34,998 bases of DNA from Truepera sp. (GTDB lineage: Bacteria > Deinococcota > Deinococci > Deinococcales > Trueperaceae), in NCBI GenBank assembly GCA_018333775.1, contig JAGXSO010000153.1, positions 1 through 34,998 of the forward strand, written 5' to 3'. Below the pieces are notes generated by a model that was given only the letters and a program-made list of their open reading frames with translations, did no database searches and was not told where the DNA came from. A program made the position numbers and the translations under genes. Position 1 is the first letter of the stretch. The number at the start of each line of letters is the position of its first letter. Shown piece after piece: positions 16,550 through 25,010 of this stretch.

Positions 16550-17138
16550 GTTTCTAACACGCATCAGCTCGGCGCTGGGGCGACAGCCCGGTCAGGTGAC
16601 CGAGGAGCCGCCTCTGCCGCTGTGGTGCCCGCCCGAGGACGACCGCCAGGAGCTGATAAGGCGCTTTATCACCGAACACGAGCGGGTCGGGGGCAAAGTC
16701 TATCTGGTGCCCGACTGGGCCGCGGCCAAAGCCGTGGTAGTGCGCCTGCTGAGCGAAGCGGGTGCCAGCTGTTATGCGCGGACCCGCGAAGAGTTGCTAG
16801 ACCCGGTGCTCGAGGGGCTAGCACTCCCTGAGGCCGCTACCGCAGCCGAGGCCGAGGTGGGGGTGAGCGGCGCGGCTTTCGGCCTGGCCGAGACCGGCAC
16901 GGCGGTGCTGAGTAGCGATTTCGGGCGCTTGGCGACGCTGTTGCCGATGACCCACGTGATCTTGCTGCCGGCCAGCCGCCTGGTGGCCGGCCTGTCCGAG
17001 GTGCTGAAGACCGGCGCGCTGCCGAGCGCCTGGATGCTGGCCACCGGGCCGAGCCGCAGCGCCGACATTGAGGGGGCGCTGGTTACCGGCGTACATGGCC
17101 CTGGGCGGGTGTTCGTGGTGCTGGTTGAGAGCCCCTGA
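16536..17138 (+). CDS. lutC: lactate utilization protein C
   Basis: This 200-residue LUD-domain protein starts at GTG 16536, inside the lutB end (14-base overlap), with GGGAGGG upstream. The motif SGAAFGLAETGTAVLSSDFG (residues about 109-128) is the conserved LUD core shared with LutB. A C-terminal ATGPSRSADIEGALVTGVHG matches the end of the family. It is the third part of the L-lactate-oxidising complex. No regulator of the LutR type lies nearby. Confidence 0.93.
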   Translation: MTRSEFLTRISSALGRQPGQVTEEPPLPLWCPPEDDRQELIRRFITEHERVGGKVYLVPDWAAAKAVVVRLLSEAGASCYARTREELLDPVLEGLALPEAATAAEAEVGVSGAAFGLAETGTAVLSSDFGRLATLLPMTHVILLPASRLVAGLSEVLKTGALPSAWMLATGPSRSADIEGALVTGVHGPGRVFVVLVESP

Positions 17139-17248
17139 GTTGCCTGTGGCGCGCGTCTATCCCCGCTGATTGCCTGAGACAGCGCGGGATTGCCGAGGTA
17201 GTCGACCTTATAATCCCTAGTTAGGCGGCACTTCCGGGAGGCAGTGAA

Positions 17249-17680
17249 GTGAATCGACGGGACGTTCTTTCAGAGATCCGCAATCTAAAGCTGCCGGCCG
17301 GTGAATATATCGTTGTGGGCGGCGCTGCTTTGGCGGCTCGCGGCATTCGAGATACAGATGACATCGATATAGTCGTGACCCAGTCCTTGTTTGCAGAACT
17401 TGAACGGGCCGGTTGGGCTCTGAAGATTCGCCCCAATGGAAAGCCTGGGCTGCACAGAGGCCGCGTTGAGGCGTATCTCGATGTGAACTGCGGAGACTTC
17501 GAGCGAAGCACGCCGTGGTTGCTAGCCCACGCTGAGCTCGTCGACGAAATCCCGGTCATCGACTTGGAGACATTGGCCCGCTTCAAAGCGGGTTACGGTC
17601 GGGAGAAGGACGTTCAGGACTTGAGGTTGATCGCGAAGCACCTTTTGATGAAGGACGCGGCGGGCGAAGGTGCCGCCTAA
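17249..17680 (+). CDS. nucleotidyltransferase-fold protein, cassette-borne
   Basis: This 143-residue protein starts at GTG 17249, seven bases after GGGAGG. GGAALAARGIRDTDDIDI (residues 24-41) is the glycine loop and DxD pair (D38, D40) of the minimal nucleotidyltransferase fold, as in MNT-type antitoxins/toxins and AbiEii-like proteins. Later RFKAGYGREKDVQDLRLI matches the conserved charged helix of that group. It may transfer a nucleotide to a protein or small molecule, but the target is unknown and no partner gene is visible. The stop codon lies inside the attC-like site, typical of cassette genes. A TATAAT hexamer at 17209 lacks a well-spaced -35. Confidence 0.75.
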   Translation: MNRRDVLSEIRNLKLPAGEYIVVGGAALAARGIRDTDDIDIVVTQSLFAELERAGWALKIRPNGKPGLHRGRVEAYLDVNCGDFERSTPWLLAHAELVDEIPVIDLETLARFKAGYGREKDVQDLRLIAKHLLMKDAAGEGAA

Positions 17681-17776
17681 CAATGCGATGCAGCCAGACA
17701 AAGCCAATCTGTCCGGCCTTTTGCGCAAGCAAAAGGTGCACCAGCTCGTCTTTGCCGCTGATCGTGGCCGTTAGCT
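17675..17776 (+). repeat. attC-like recombination site
   Basis: About 102 bases, from GCCTAACAATGCGATGCAGC to GTGGCCGTTAGCT. The centre is a perfect hairpin, CCTTTTGC (17717-17724), loop GCAA, GCAAAAGG (17729-17736). Flanking arms CAGCCAGACAAAG and CGTCTTTGCCGCTG are imperfectly complementary. Length, ends and fold are those of attC sites. Confidence 0.6.
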
Positions 17777-17794
17777 GCCATAGTACGGAGGACT

Positions 17795-18070
17795 ATGCGT
17801 AGCGAATCAGAAATGCTTGCGCTCATCGTACACACAGCCCAAAACGACGACCGCATCCGGGCGGTTATGCTCAACGGTTCCCGCGTCAATCCGAGGGCGT
17901 CACGGGACATCTTCCAGGATTTTGACGTGATCTATTTCGTGACCGATCTGGCGTCGTTTACGAATAACCACCGCTGGCTCGAGCGCTTCGGTGAACTGAT
18001 GATCCTGCAAATGCCCGATGCCGGTCCCGAGCAGACCTGGGATCCGCACAGTGGCCCTGGAGGTGGCTGA
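17795..18070 (+). pseudogene. truncated ANT(6)-type aminoglycoside nucleotidyltransferase
   Basis: The ATG at 17795 follows GGAGGA. Residues 1-75 match the start of the AadE/AadK aminoglycoside 6-adenylyltransferase family: MRSESEMLALIVHTAQ, VMLNGSRVNP with G28-S29, IFQDFDV with D42 and D44, then [10 protein letters not shown]. The family is about 290 residues long. Here homology ends near residue 75 and 15 unrelated residues lead to a stop next to the tRNA gene. I see no continuation in another frame, so the 3' three-quarters are deleted. It starts 19 bases after the attC-like site, so it would be the second cassette. It should not confer resistance. Confidence 0.75.
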
Positions 18071-18076
18071 GCATTG

Positions 18077-18102
18077 CAAAAAAAGACCTCTGGCGAGGTC
18101 TT
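18077..18102 (-). terminator. rho-independent terminator of tRNA-Pro
   Basis: On the minus strand AAGACCTC, loop GCCA, GAGGTCTT is followed by a run of T. It starts two bases after the tRNA CCA end. The same hairpin marks the border to the truncated ant gene. Confidence 0.85.
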
Positions 18103-18104
18103 GG

Positions 18105-18182
<78 letters not shown>

Positions 18183-18191
18183 CGCATAGGT

Positions 18192-18220
18192 ACTGTACCG
18201 GACTTGCGGCCGGCCGTCAA
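18192..18220 (-). promoter_or_regulatory. sigma70-type promoter of tRNA-Pro
   Basis: TTGACG (18220-18215), 17-base spacer, TACAGT (18197-18192) on the minus strand, with the tRNA 5' end ten bases after the -10. The -35 almost touches the stop of the gamma-glutamyltransferase gene. Confidence 0.75.
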
Positions 18221-18221
18221 G

Positions 18222-19817
18222 CTAATAGCCTACCGCCTGACCGTCTTTGCGGTGGTCGGAAGCGCCCACGTAGCCGTCGTCCGTGCGCAGGATAAGCTGC
18301 GCCCCACCGAACGAGAAGCTCTCCTCGGGGGCGGTCTTGATGAGGCGGTGCCCACGCGCGGCCAGCTCATTAAGCACAGTGTCGCCAAAGCCGGGCTCGA
18401 CAGCCACCTCAAGCCCCTCGAGCACCCGCCAGCGCGGTGCGTCGGAAGCGGCTTGCGGGTTCTGGCTGTAATGGTCGGGCGAAGCCTTGTCGCGCAGGCG
18501 CACCACCATCTGAAGGTGGCCCTGTGGCTGCATCGGTCCGCCCATCACTCCGAAGCTCAGCCAGGGTCGGCCCTGTTCGGTGACAAAGCCGGGGATGATG
18601 GTGTGGAAGGGGCGCTTGCCCCCCGCTACGCGATTGGGGTGGCCGGGGATCAGCACAAAGCCGGCCCCGCGGTTTTGGAGGCTGATGCCGGTGCCGGGCA
18701 CCACGATCCCAGAGCCGAAGCCGTAGTAGTTGGACTGGATGAACGAGACCATCATTCCTTGTTCGTCGGCAGCGGTCAGGTAGACCGTACCGCCGCGCTG
18801 AGGGGTACCGTGGTCGAACACCTGGGCGCGCCTCAGGTCGATCTGCCGCGCTCGAGCCGCCAGATAAGCGGGTTCAAGCAGGGCTTGAGCGGTAATCTCC
18901 ATGCTGGTCGGATCGGCGATATAGCGGTAAGCGTCGGCTAAGGCCAGCTTCATCGCCTCGAGCTGCAGGTGCAGGCTGTCCGCCGAATCGACCGGCAGCT
19001 CGGCCAGCGGGTGGTGGGCCAGGATGCCGATGGCCAGTAGCGCCGCCAGACCTTGGCTATTGGGCGGGAGTTCGTGCAGCACCACACCGTGATACTCCTG
19101 AGCGAGAGGGTCGCACCATTCGGGCTCATGACTGGCGAGGTCATCAAGGCTTAGGAGCCCTCCGCCTGCCTTAGCGTGTGCCGCCATCGCTTCGGCCAGC
19201 TCGCCGCGATAGAAGGCTTCGCCCTGGCTGGCGGCGATCAGCTCGAGCGTCCGGGCTTGCACCGGGTGCTTAAACAGCTCGCCGGGGTAGGGAGCGCGGC
19301 CCTGAGGGAGGAACGCCTGCCAGAACTCCGGTAAGCCGGCGAAGATCTTGGGTGCCAGCGCCCAGGCTTTGGCGGTAATAGGCGAAACCATGAAGCCGTC
19401 TCGGGCGTAGCCGATGGCCGGCTCGAACAGCATCTCGAACGGGAGCCGCCCGAAACGCCGCGACAGCGCCGCCCAGGCTGAGACCGCGCCGGGGACTGTC
19501 ACGGCGTCCCAGCCGCGCAGTGGGACTTCGCTGAACCCTGCAAAACGTTCGGGGGTGAGTGCCTTGGGTGAGCGCCCCGAGGCGTTTAGGCCGTGTAGGG
19601 CCTGACCGTCCCAGAGAATGCAAAAGGCGTCGCTGCCAATACCGTTGCTGGTCGGCTCGACCACCGTCAGGGTGATGGCGGCAGCGATAGCTGCATCGAC
19701 CGCGTTACCGCCCTTAAGCAGCATCCTCAAGCCGGTCTGGGCGGCCAGCGGCTGCGAGGTAGCTACCACGTTGCGGGCCATCACCGGCATCCGTTGTGAG
19801 GGGTAGGGGAAGTTCAT
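18222..19817 (-). CDS. ggt: gamma-glutamyltransferase family hydrolase
   Basis: This 531-residue Ntn-hydrolase precursor should self-cleave before the nucleophile Thr344 in [26 protein letters not shown] and [13 protein letters not shown] are the conserved blocks of the small subunit. The family cleaves or transfers gamma-glutamyl groups from glutathione and similar peptides. There is no signal peptide, so it is probably cytoplasmic, like YwrD-type members. Its ATG overlaps the stop of the upstream chromate-transporter gene (ATGA). The nearby peptide importer suggests it works on imported gamma-glutamyl peptides. Cephalosporin acylases share the fold and are an alternative. Confidence 0.9.
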   Translation of the reverse strand: MNFPYPSQRMPVMARNVVATSQPLAAQTGLRMLLKGGNAVDAAIAAAITLTVVEPTSNGIGSDAFCILWDGQALHGLNASGRSPKALTPERFAGFSEVPLRGWDAVTVPGAVSAWAALSRRFGRLPFEMLFEPAIGYARDGFMVSPITAKAWALAPKIFAGLPEFWQAFLPQGRAPYPGELFKHPVQARTLELIAASQGEAFYRGELAEAMAAHAKAGGGLLSLDDLASHEPEWCDPLAQEYHGVVLHELPPNSQGLAALLAIGILAHHPLAELPVDSADSLHLQLEAMKLALADAYRYIADPTSMEITAQALLEPAYLAARARQIDLRRAQVFDHGTPQRGGTVYLTAADEQGMMVSFIQSNYYGFGSGIVVPGTGISLQNRGAGFVLIPGHPNRVAGGKRPFHTIIPGFVTEQGRPWLSFGVMGGPMQPQGHLQMVVRLRDKASPDHYSQNPQAASDAPRWRVLEGLEVAVEPGFGDTVLNELAARGHRLIKTAPEESFSFGGAQLILRTDDGYVGASDHRKDGQAVGY

Positions 19818-20353
19818 AAAAACACCATCCCGATCAGTCCTCCCGCCACGATCAGCAAGGCGGGGTGAAGGTGGAGTTTAATTGAGGCCACGAAGCTAGT
19901 AACGGCCAGCAGCCACAGCGGCCAATTGACGAGCCAGCTCGCAGGGGGTCCCAGGGCGCTGGGGGCGAAGTCCCACACCACCAGCAGCAGCAGGGCGATG
20001 ACGATGGGGCGCACGCCGCGCAAGAATAGTACCACTGTCAGGCGGTCCTTATAGCGGGCGTAGACGGAGCTTAGCGCTACCATGGCTAGAATAGTCGGCA
20101 CGGTCAGGGCCAAGAGCGCTACTACTGCTCCCGGCCAGCCGGCCACCACAAAGCCGACATACCCGGCCAGCTTGGTGGCGATGGGGCCGGGCAGGGCGTT
20201 GCCGAAGGCGAAGGCGTCTAGAAACTCCTGCGGGGTGAGCCAGCCGCGCAGCGCCACCACCTCGGCCTGGATCAGCGGGATCATGGCCGGGCCGCCGCCG
20301 AAGCCGAACAGACCCGTTCGAGCGAAGCTGATAGCGAGATCGAGCAGATTCAT
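19814..20353 (-). CDS. chrA: short-chain chromate transporter, second half
   Basis: This 179-residue membrane protein is one CHR domain: GLFGFGGGPAMIPLIQAEVV (13-32), then FLDAFAFGNALPGPIATKLAGYVG split over the next helices. The start is ATG 20353, in ATGA overlap with its paralogue. The longer frame to 20521 only runs into that gene. Short-chain CHR proteins act as pairs with opposite membrane topology and export chromate, or in many bacteria other anions. The role here is unproven; the setting with peptide uptake and ggt is unusual for chromate resistance and may point to sulfate or sulfur-compound transport. Confidence 0.88.
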   Translation of the reverse strand: MNLLDLAISFARTGLFGFGGGPAMIPLIQAEVVALRGWLTPQEFLDAFAFGNALPGPIATKLAGYVGFVVAGWPGAVVALLALTVPTILAMVALSSVYARYKDRLTVVLFLRGVRPIVIALLLLVVWDFAPSALGPPASWLVNWPLWLLAVTSFVASIKLHLHPALLIVAGGLIGMVFL

Positions 20354-20898
20354 GAGCGCCTCAACAGGGTCAGGCCCACCACCCCACCCGCCACGATCAG
20401 TATGGCCGGGTGGAGGCTCAGCGTAACAGCCAACCCGAAGGCGAGGGCAGCCAATAGCCAGCGGGGCCAGGTTGTCCGCCACTGCGTAAGCCTGCCGAAG
20501 GCGCTCTCGGCAAACTCCCACACCACCAGCGCCAGCAGTGCGATCACCACCGGCCGGACGCCGTTAAGAAAGCCGCTGACCAGCGGGCTCTCGCGATAGG
20601 CGGCATAGAGAGTTGCGAGCAGCACCATAGCCAAGATAGTCGGGGCGGTTAAGGCCAGTAAGCTCACCAGGACACCCGGCCAGCCGGCTTGGCGGTGCCC
20701 CACATAGCCTGCCAGCTTGGTCAGGATGGGGCCGGGCAGGGCGTTGCCGAATGCAAAGGCGTCCAAAAACTCATCGCGGCTGAGCCAGCGGCGGCGAGTT
20801 ACCACTTCGTCTTGCAGCAGCGGGATCATCGAAGGGCCGCCGCCGAAGCCCAGCAGGCCGATCTTGGTAAAGGAGGCCAAGAGATAAAGGAGCTTCAT
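20350..20898 (-). CDS. chrA: short-chain chromate transporter, first half
   Basis: This 182-residue CHR-domain protein is about half identical to the following gene by eye: KIGLLGFGGGPSMIPLLQDE, FLDAFAFGNALPGPILTKLAGYVGHRQAGW and NGVRPVVIALLALVVWEF all have counterparts. Together the two make one functional ChrA-type unit of about 360 residues, equal in length to a long-chain protein. The stop overlaps the start of the second half. It lies 106 bp downstream of the peptide permease gene, probably in the same transcript. Confidence 0.88.
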   Translation of the reverse strand: MKLLYLLASFTKIGLLGFGGGPSMIPLLQDEVVTRRRWLSRDEFLDAFAFGNALPGPILTKLAGYVGHRQAGWPGVLVSLLALTAPTILAMVLLATLYAAYRESPLVSGFLNGVRPVVIALLALVVWEFAESAFGRLTQWRTTWPRWLLAALAFGLAVTLSLHPAILIVAGGVVGLTLLRRS

Positions 20899-21004
20899 GA
20901 CGCTTCGAGTGTAACGCGGGCGTGGCCTGACATTGGTCCCGGTTGAACGCCGGCTACCGGCTGCTGGAAGGGGTGTCGTTCATGCACTGGGCCAGCCGGG
21001 CCGA

Positions 21005-21877
21005 TCAGCTTTCACGGGGGTCGAGTGCGTCGCGCAGGCCGTCCCCGAAGAGGTTGAAGGCCAGCACCGTGACAAAGATGCTGAGGCCCGGCCAGACGGC
21101 CATCCAGGGCGCTTGGACGATGAAGCCCTGGGCGGTGTTGAGCATACCGCCCCAGCTCGGCGTGGGCGGCTGTACGCCAAGCCCCAGGAAGCTCAGCGAC
21201 GACTCGGCGATGATGGCCCCGGCGATGGTCAGCGTGGCTTGCACCAGGATCGGTGCGAGGCTGTTAGGTAAAACGTGGTGGGTGAGGATGCGCAGGTCGC
21301 CCGCGCCCAGGGCTTTAGCGCTCTGTACGTAGTCCTCGGCCCGTACCGCCAGGACCTGGCCGCGGGTGAGGCGGATAAAGGTTGGTGCACTGGCGATGCC
21401 GATGGCTATCATGGCGTTGAGAAGGCTGGGGCCCAAAGCAGCGGTGAAGGCGACCGCCAGGATCAGGAAGGGGAAAGCCAACAGCGCGTCGGTAAAGCGC
21501 ATGATCAGCTCGTCTAAGCGCCCGCCGTAGTAGCCGGAGACGAGGCCGAGCGGTACCCCCAGCACCAGCGCGATCAGTACCGCGATAACACCGGCCATTA
21601 GACTGACCCTGGCTCCGTGGAGGACGCGCGATAGCACATCGCGCCCGATTTCGTCGGTGCCCAGGAGGTGCTCGGTGCTGGGCGCCTGACGTACAGCCAA
21701 GAAGTTGGCGCTGGCTGGCGAATGAGGCGCTAGTTGTGGCGCAAAGATAGCGACCAGCACAAAGATCATAACTAGGGCTAGCCCTACGATTGAGGATGGA
21801 TTGGCCACAAAGCGCCGGATTGCTCGATTCCTGAGGGGCCAGCTGCGGCGGACTTGTCCCTGAACGGTAGAGGTCAT
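21005..21877 (-). CDS. peptide/nickel ABC importer permease, DppC type
   Basis: This 290-residue inner-membrane permease has an N-terminal segment before the first helix and about six helices. The EAA-like loop (AKALGAGDLRILTHHVLPNS) docks the ATPase. GTDEIGRDVLSRVLHGARVS and SFLGLGVQPPTPSWG are hallmarks of DppC/OppC proteins. The ATG overlaps the end of the DppB-type gene (ATGA). The partner ATPases (DppD/DppF) are not in the window and must be supplied from elsewhere, or the transporter uses shared ATPases. Confidence 0.92.
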   Translation of the reverse strand: MTSTVQGQVRRSWPLRNRAIRRFVANPSSIVGLALVMIFVLVAIFAPQLAPHSPASANFLAVRQAPSTEHLLGTDEIGRDVLSRVLHGARVSLMAGVIAVLIALVLGVPLGLVSGYYGGRLDELIMRFTDALLAFPFLILAVAFTAALGPSLLNAMIAIGIASAPTFIRLTRGQVLAVRAEDYVQSAKALGAGDLRILTHHVLPNSLAPILVQATLTIAGAIIAESSLSFLGLGVQPPTPSWGGMLNTAQGFIVQAPWMAVWPGLSIFVTVLAFNLFGDGLRDALDPRES

Positions 21878-22821
21878 CTGCCCACCTGGATCTTAGGGTT
21901 GATCAGCGCGTAAAGGATATCGACCAGGAAGTTGATGGCGATGTAGGCGGTAGCAGTAAACAGCACCACCCCCTGCACCACGGCGTAGTCGCGATTGAAC
22001 ACCGCATCTACTATCATCCGGCCGAAGCCGGGGATGGCGAAGACCTGCTCGGTCAAAACCGCCCCGGACAGCAGTGCGCCCATCTGCAGGCCGATGATGG
22101 TGACAACTGGTATCAGCGCGTTGCGCATGGCGTGTCGCACCACGATAACCGTGCCCCGTACCCCCTTGGCCTTAGCGGTGCGGACGTAGTCCTGGCGCAG
22201 CACCTCCAACATCGCGCTGCGCATCTGGCGCATCAGTACTGCAGCCAGGCCGGTGCCCAGCACAAAGGCGGGCATGATCATGCGGCGCAGGCTCTCCACT
22301 GGGTCCTCGAAAAGAGAGACGTAGCCCGAAGCCGGCAGCAGTTGCCAATGCACGGCCAGCAGCAGGATCAACATGATGCCGAGCCAGAAGTTGGGGATCG
22401 ATAAGCCGGACAGGGCAGCGAACGTGCTTAGGTGATCGGCCAGGCTGTTCTTGCGCACTGCGGCGATCACCCCTGCCGGGATGGCGATCACTAGCGCGAC
22501 CAGCATGCTCCAGACGGCCAGTTGGACCGTTACCGGCAGCTTCTCTAGGATTAGCTGGGTGACGGGCTGCCTGGTGCGGATCGACTCACCGAGGTTGCCG
22601 TGAAGAAGCTGCCACATCCAGGCCAGGTACTGCACGGGCAGCGGATCGTCGAGACGGTACTTCTCGCGGATGAAGGCGATGACCTGGGGGTCGCGCTCTT
22701 CACCGACCAGCGCTAAGGCGGGATCGCCCGGTAGTAGGCGCTGGATGGCAAACACCATAAGGGTGGCGAACAGCAGCGTCGGAATGGTGGCCAATAAACG
22801 CTGGACAATAAAGAGGAGCAT
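21874..22821 (-). CDS. peptide/nickel ABC importer permease, DppB type
   Basis: This 315-residue permease has the family N-terminus (MLLFIVQRLLATIPTLLFAT, RLLPGDPA) and six helices. The EAA loop is VLRQDYVRTAKAKGVRGTVI, and the C-terminus is INFLVDILYALINPKIQ. It pairs with the DppC-type gene to form the channel. It lies 38 bp after the binding-protein gene in one operon. The sequence does not reveal the substrate; ggt in the operon suggests peptides. Confidence 0.92.
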   Translation of the reverse strand: MLLFIVQRLLATIPTLLFATLMVFAIQRLLPGDPALALVGEERDPQVIAFIREKYRLDDPLPVQYLAWMWQLLHGNLGESIRTRQPVTQLILEKLPVTVQLAVWSMLVALVIAIPAGVIAAVRKNSLADHLSTFAALSGLSIPNFWLGIMLILLLAVHWQLLPASGYVSLFEDPVESLRRMIMPAFVLGTGLAAVLMRQMRSAMLEVLRQDYVRTAKAKGVRGTVIVVRHAMRNALIPVVTIIGLQMGALLSGAVLTEQVFAIPGFGRMIVDAVFNRDYAVVQGVVLFTATAYIAINFLVDILYALINPKIQVGR

Positions 22822-22859
22822 GAATATCGATGCCCCTAGACTCTCACCAGAAGCCGAGC

Positions 22860-24365
22860 TTAGTTGAGGGTGACGCCTTGGAAGCGGATCAGACCGTCAG
22901 GGTAAGCCTCAAAGCCCCTTAAGCGGTTGGTGTGCGCGAAGAACAACTGAGGGTGATAGAGGTAGATGATGTGGCGATTAGGCAGAAAGCGCAGCGCGGC
23001 TTCTCGGTAGAGCGCTAACCGTTCGGTGGGATCGCTGGTAGTGCGCGCTTCGTTAAGGAGTTGGGTCACGATATCGTCACAGTAACCAGTGAAATTGAAA
23101 GTTCCTTCGCAGGTGTGAAACTGGTGAATATTACCGTCGGGGTCAATGCGGCCTGACCAGCCAACTTGAAAGACATCGTACGTACCTTGAGTTTGTAAGT
23201 CTAGAGCAGTAACGAACTCGGTGGGGCGCAAACTGATGTCAAAGCCTGCCTCGGCGGCCATAATCTGTATCACCTCGCCCACGCGGATAGCTACCGGGTT
23301 GTTGACGACCATCAACTCAAAGGCCACGCGCGTGTGGCCCGCTTCTGCCAGCAGCGCTTTGGAGCGTTCGACGTCGCGTGCAACCATGGGATAGTCGGCG
23401 ATGTACCAAGGGCTGGTTGGGGGATGGGGCTGATTGCCAGCTAAAAACTGCCCATCAAAAACTACCTGGTTAATGGCATTGCGGTCTAGCGACAGATCAA
23501 GAGCCTCGCGCACGCGCACGTCGGTGGCAAGCGGGTGATCGCGTGGTGCGGGGTTGGCCAGATTGATGGTCATCCCTTGGTAGGCAAGGCTCGGCGAGGA
23601 AACGAGTTCAAGGTTGGGGTCAGCGCGCACCAGATTGAGGTCGGTAGTGGCGACACCCTCGATCAAATCCAGGTCGCCGGCTCTCAGATTGACCAGCCGT
23701 ACACTGGCGTCGGGAATAGGGAGGAAAACCACGCGGTCGATCTTGATACGCTCAGCATCCCAGTAGTCGGTAAAGCGCTCGAGCACGATGCGATCTAGTG
23801 CCACACGGCTGACGAACCTGAACGGTCCAGCACAAACGGGGTTGGCGCCGAACTGTTCGCCGAGCGTCTTGGCAGCGGTTGGTGAGATCATCATGCCGGC
23901 TCGGTCGGCCAACTGGGCGATCAGCGGTGCGAACGGCTCTGACAGATTGAGCTGCACGGTGTAATTGTCGATGGCCTCCACCGAACTAATCTGTTGAATC
24001 TCACTGCGGCGCAGCGAGCCAGGCAGGTTTAGGCTCCGCTCGAGGTTGAACTTGACAGCTTCGGCATTGAGCGGGGTGCCGTCATGAAAGACTACCCCCT
24101 GGCGGATGCGGATGGTGAGGGTCAGGCCATCTTCGGATACTTGGTAGCCGGTGGCTAGCTGCGGAACCACCTGCAGATCAGGCGTGATCTCGAATAGCTT
24201 GTCGCACAGACTAGCAAAAACGATCCGCCCCACCAAGGTGCGGCCCAGGTCGGGGTCGAGAATGTCGGGATCCGCGCCTAGCCCTACCCGCACGGTGACC
24301 TGCGCCAGACTGCTGGTTACTAGCCCGATCAGGATAGTTATCAGAAGGACTCTAAGCTTCTTCAT
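22860..24365 (-). CDS. ABC transporter solute-binding protein, family 5 (peptide)
   Basis: This 501-residue secreted binding protein has a signal peptide (MKKLRVLLITILIGLVTSSLAQ). It has no lipobox Cys, so it is not an ordinary lipoprotein. The SBP_bac_5 pattern is clear: ADPDILDPD, LATGYQVSEDGLTLTIRI, FHDGTPLNAEAVKFNLER, and near the end DVFQVGWSGRIDPDGNIHQF. Family members bind di- and oligopeptides, nickel or glutathione. The start ATG at 24365 is fixed by GGAGG seven bases upstream and the promoter at 24398-24426. It is the first gene of the peptide uptake run and faces the Lrp-type regulator. Confidence 0.93.
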   Translation of the reverse strand: MKKLRVLLITILIGLVTSSLAQVTVRVGLGADPDILDPDLGRTLVGRIVFASLCDKLFEITPDLQVVPQLATGYQVSEDGLTLTIRIRQGVVFHDGTPLNAEAVKFNLERSLNLPGSLRRSEIQQISSVEAIDNYTVQLNLSEPFAPLIAQLADRAGMMISPTAAKTLGEQFGANPVCAGPFRFVSRVALDRIVLERFTDYWDAERIKIDRVVFLPIPDASVRLVNLRAGDLDLIEGVATTDLNLVRADPNLELVSSPSLAYQGMTINLANPAPRDHPLATDVRVREALDLSLDRNAINQVVFDGQFLAGNQPHPPTSPWYIADYPMVARDVERSKALLAEAGHTRVAFELMVVNNPVAIRVGEVIQIMAAEAGFDISLRPTEFVTALDLQTQGTYDVFQVGWSGRIDPDGNIHQFHTCEGTFNFTGYCDDIVTQLLNEARTTSDPTERLALYREAALRFLPNRHIIYLYHPQLFFAHTNRLRGFEAYPDGLIRFQGVTLN

Positions 24366-24397
24366 AGATACCTCCAGTTACGCACCATATGCGCGAC

Positions 24398-24427
24398 ATT
24401 TTAATTGATTTTTCGCGCAATGTCAAT
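24398..24427 (-). promoter_or_regulatory. promoter of peptide-uptake operon with overlapping palindrome
   Basis: TTGACA (24426-24421), 17-base spacer, TAAAAT (24403-24398) on the minus strand is near consensus. ATTGA (24404-24408) and TCAAT (24423-24427) form an inverted repeat over the spacer and -35, a plausible site for the divergent Lrp-type regulator. Confidence 0.75.
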
Positions 24428-24435
24428 ATTTTGCC

Positions 24436-24465
24436 TTGACAAACTAACCAATGCGCAGCTATAGT
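24436..24465 (+). promoter_or_regulatory. promoter of Lrp/AsnC gene (leaderless)
   Basis: TTGACA (24436-24441), 18-base spacer, TATAGT (24460-24465). The expected transcript start lies 5-8 bases before the ATG at 24479, so the mRNA is practically leaderless. Confidence 0.75.
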
Positions 24466-24478
24466 TTTGCTGTTGACT

Positions 24479-24997
24479 ATGGCCCTGGCTGACCTCGATT
24501 ACCTCGATCGACGCATCATTATGGCGCTGGAGCGTGACGGCCGACGCCCCTATCGCGATATCGCCCGCGAACTTGGCGTGGCCGAGGCGACCATCCGCTC
24601 ACGGGTGAACCGCATGACTGAGCGGGAGCTGATCCATATCGAAGCGGTTGGCGATCCGCTCAAACTGGGGGTCGAGGTGGTGGCGATCAGCCTCATCCGC
24701 GTCAAGCCGGGGCATGTCCAGGAAACCGCTGAAATCCTGACTCGCTATCCCAACGTGCGCTTTGTCGGCATCTCGCTCGGTGCTGCGGATATCATCATCC
24801 AAACTCTGCACGCCAGCCTGCGCGACTTGCACGGTTTCATTGCCCAGGAGCTGCCGCGTGCCGCGCCGGCCGTGACCAGCACCGAGACCTTCCAGTTGGC
24901 CGAGGTTCACAAGAGCTCCTGGGACTGGCGGGCCTGGTTTGAACAGGGCGAGCGTTTTGCAGGGCGCGCCCCGAACGATAAGGAGACAGTCCCTTGA
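24479..24997 (+). CDS. Lrp/AsnC family transcriptional regulator
   Basis: This 172-residue regulator has an N-terminal HTH_AsnC domain (LDYLDRRIIMALERDGRRPY, then DIARELGVAEATIRSRVNRM) and a RAM ligand domain from about residue 65 (VVAISLIRVKPGHVQETAEIL), with GAADIIIQTLHAS as the ligand-turn region. I chose ATG 24479 over upstream TTG codons, because the -10 box TATAGT at 24460 would place those at or before the transcript start. It most likely senses an amino acid and controls the divergent peptide-uptake operon and its own gene. It ends 13 bp from the convergent Mrp cluster. Confidence 0.9.
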   Translation: MALADLDYLDRRIIMALERDGRRPYRDIARELGVAEATIRSRVNRMTERELIHIEAVGDPLKLGVEVVAISLIRVKPGHVQETAEILTRYPNVRFVGISLGAADIIIQTLHASLRDLHGFIAQELPRAAPAVTSTETFQLAEVHKSSWDWRAWFEQGERFAGRAPNDKETVP

Positions 24998-25010
24998 AGT
25001 CACGGATGGG

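Larger units (their letters stand above)
17220..17776 (+). mobile_element. integron-cassette-like unit (core site, one gene, attC-like site)
   Basis: A core-site sequence GTTAGGC lies at 17220-17226, a single gene at 17249-17680, and an attC-like sequence from GCCTAAC (17675-17681, overlapping the gene stop) to GTTAGCT (17770-17776). This is the layout of an inserted gene cassette. The last core site deviates from GTTRRRY by one base. No integrase gene is in the window, so this would be an isolated cassette, for example placed by off-site integrase action. The gene looks less GC-rich than its neighbours. Confidence 0.55.

Noticed and set aside
17209..17214. Full promoter for the cassette gene
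   Set aside because: TATAAT is present, but the only TTGCCG is 13 bases upstream, too close for a standard promoter.
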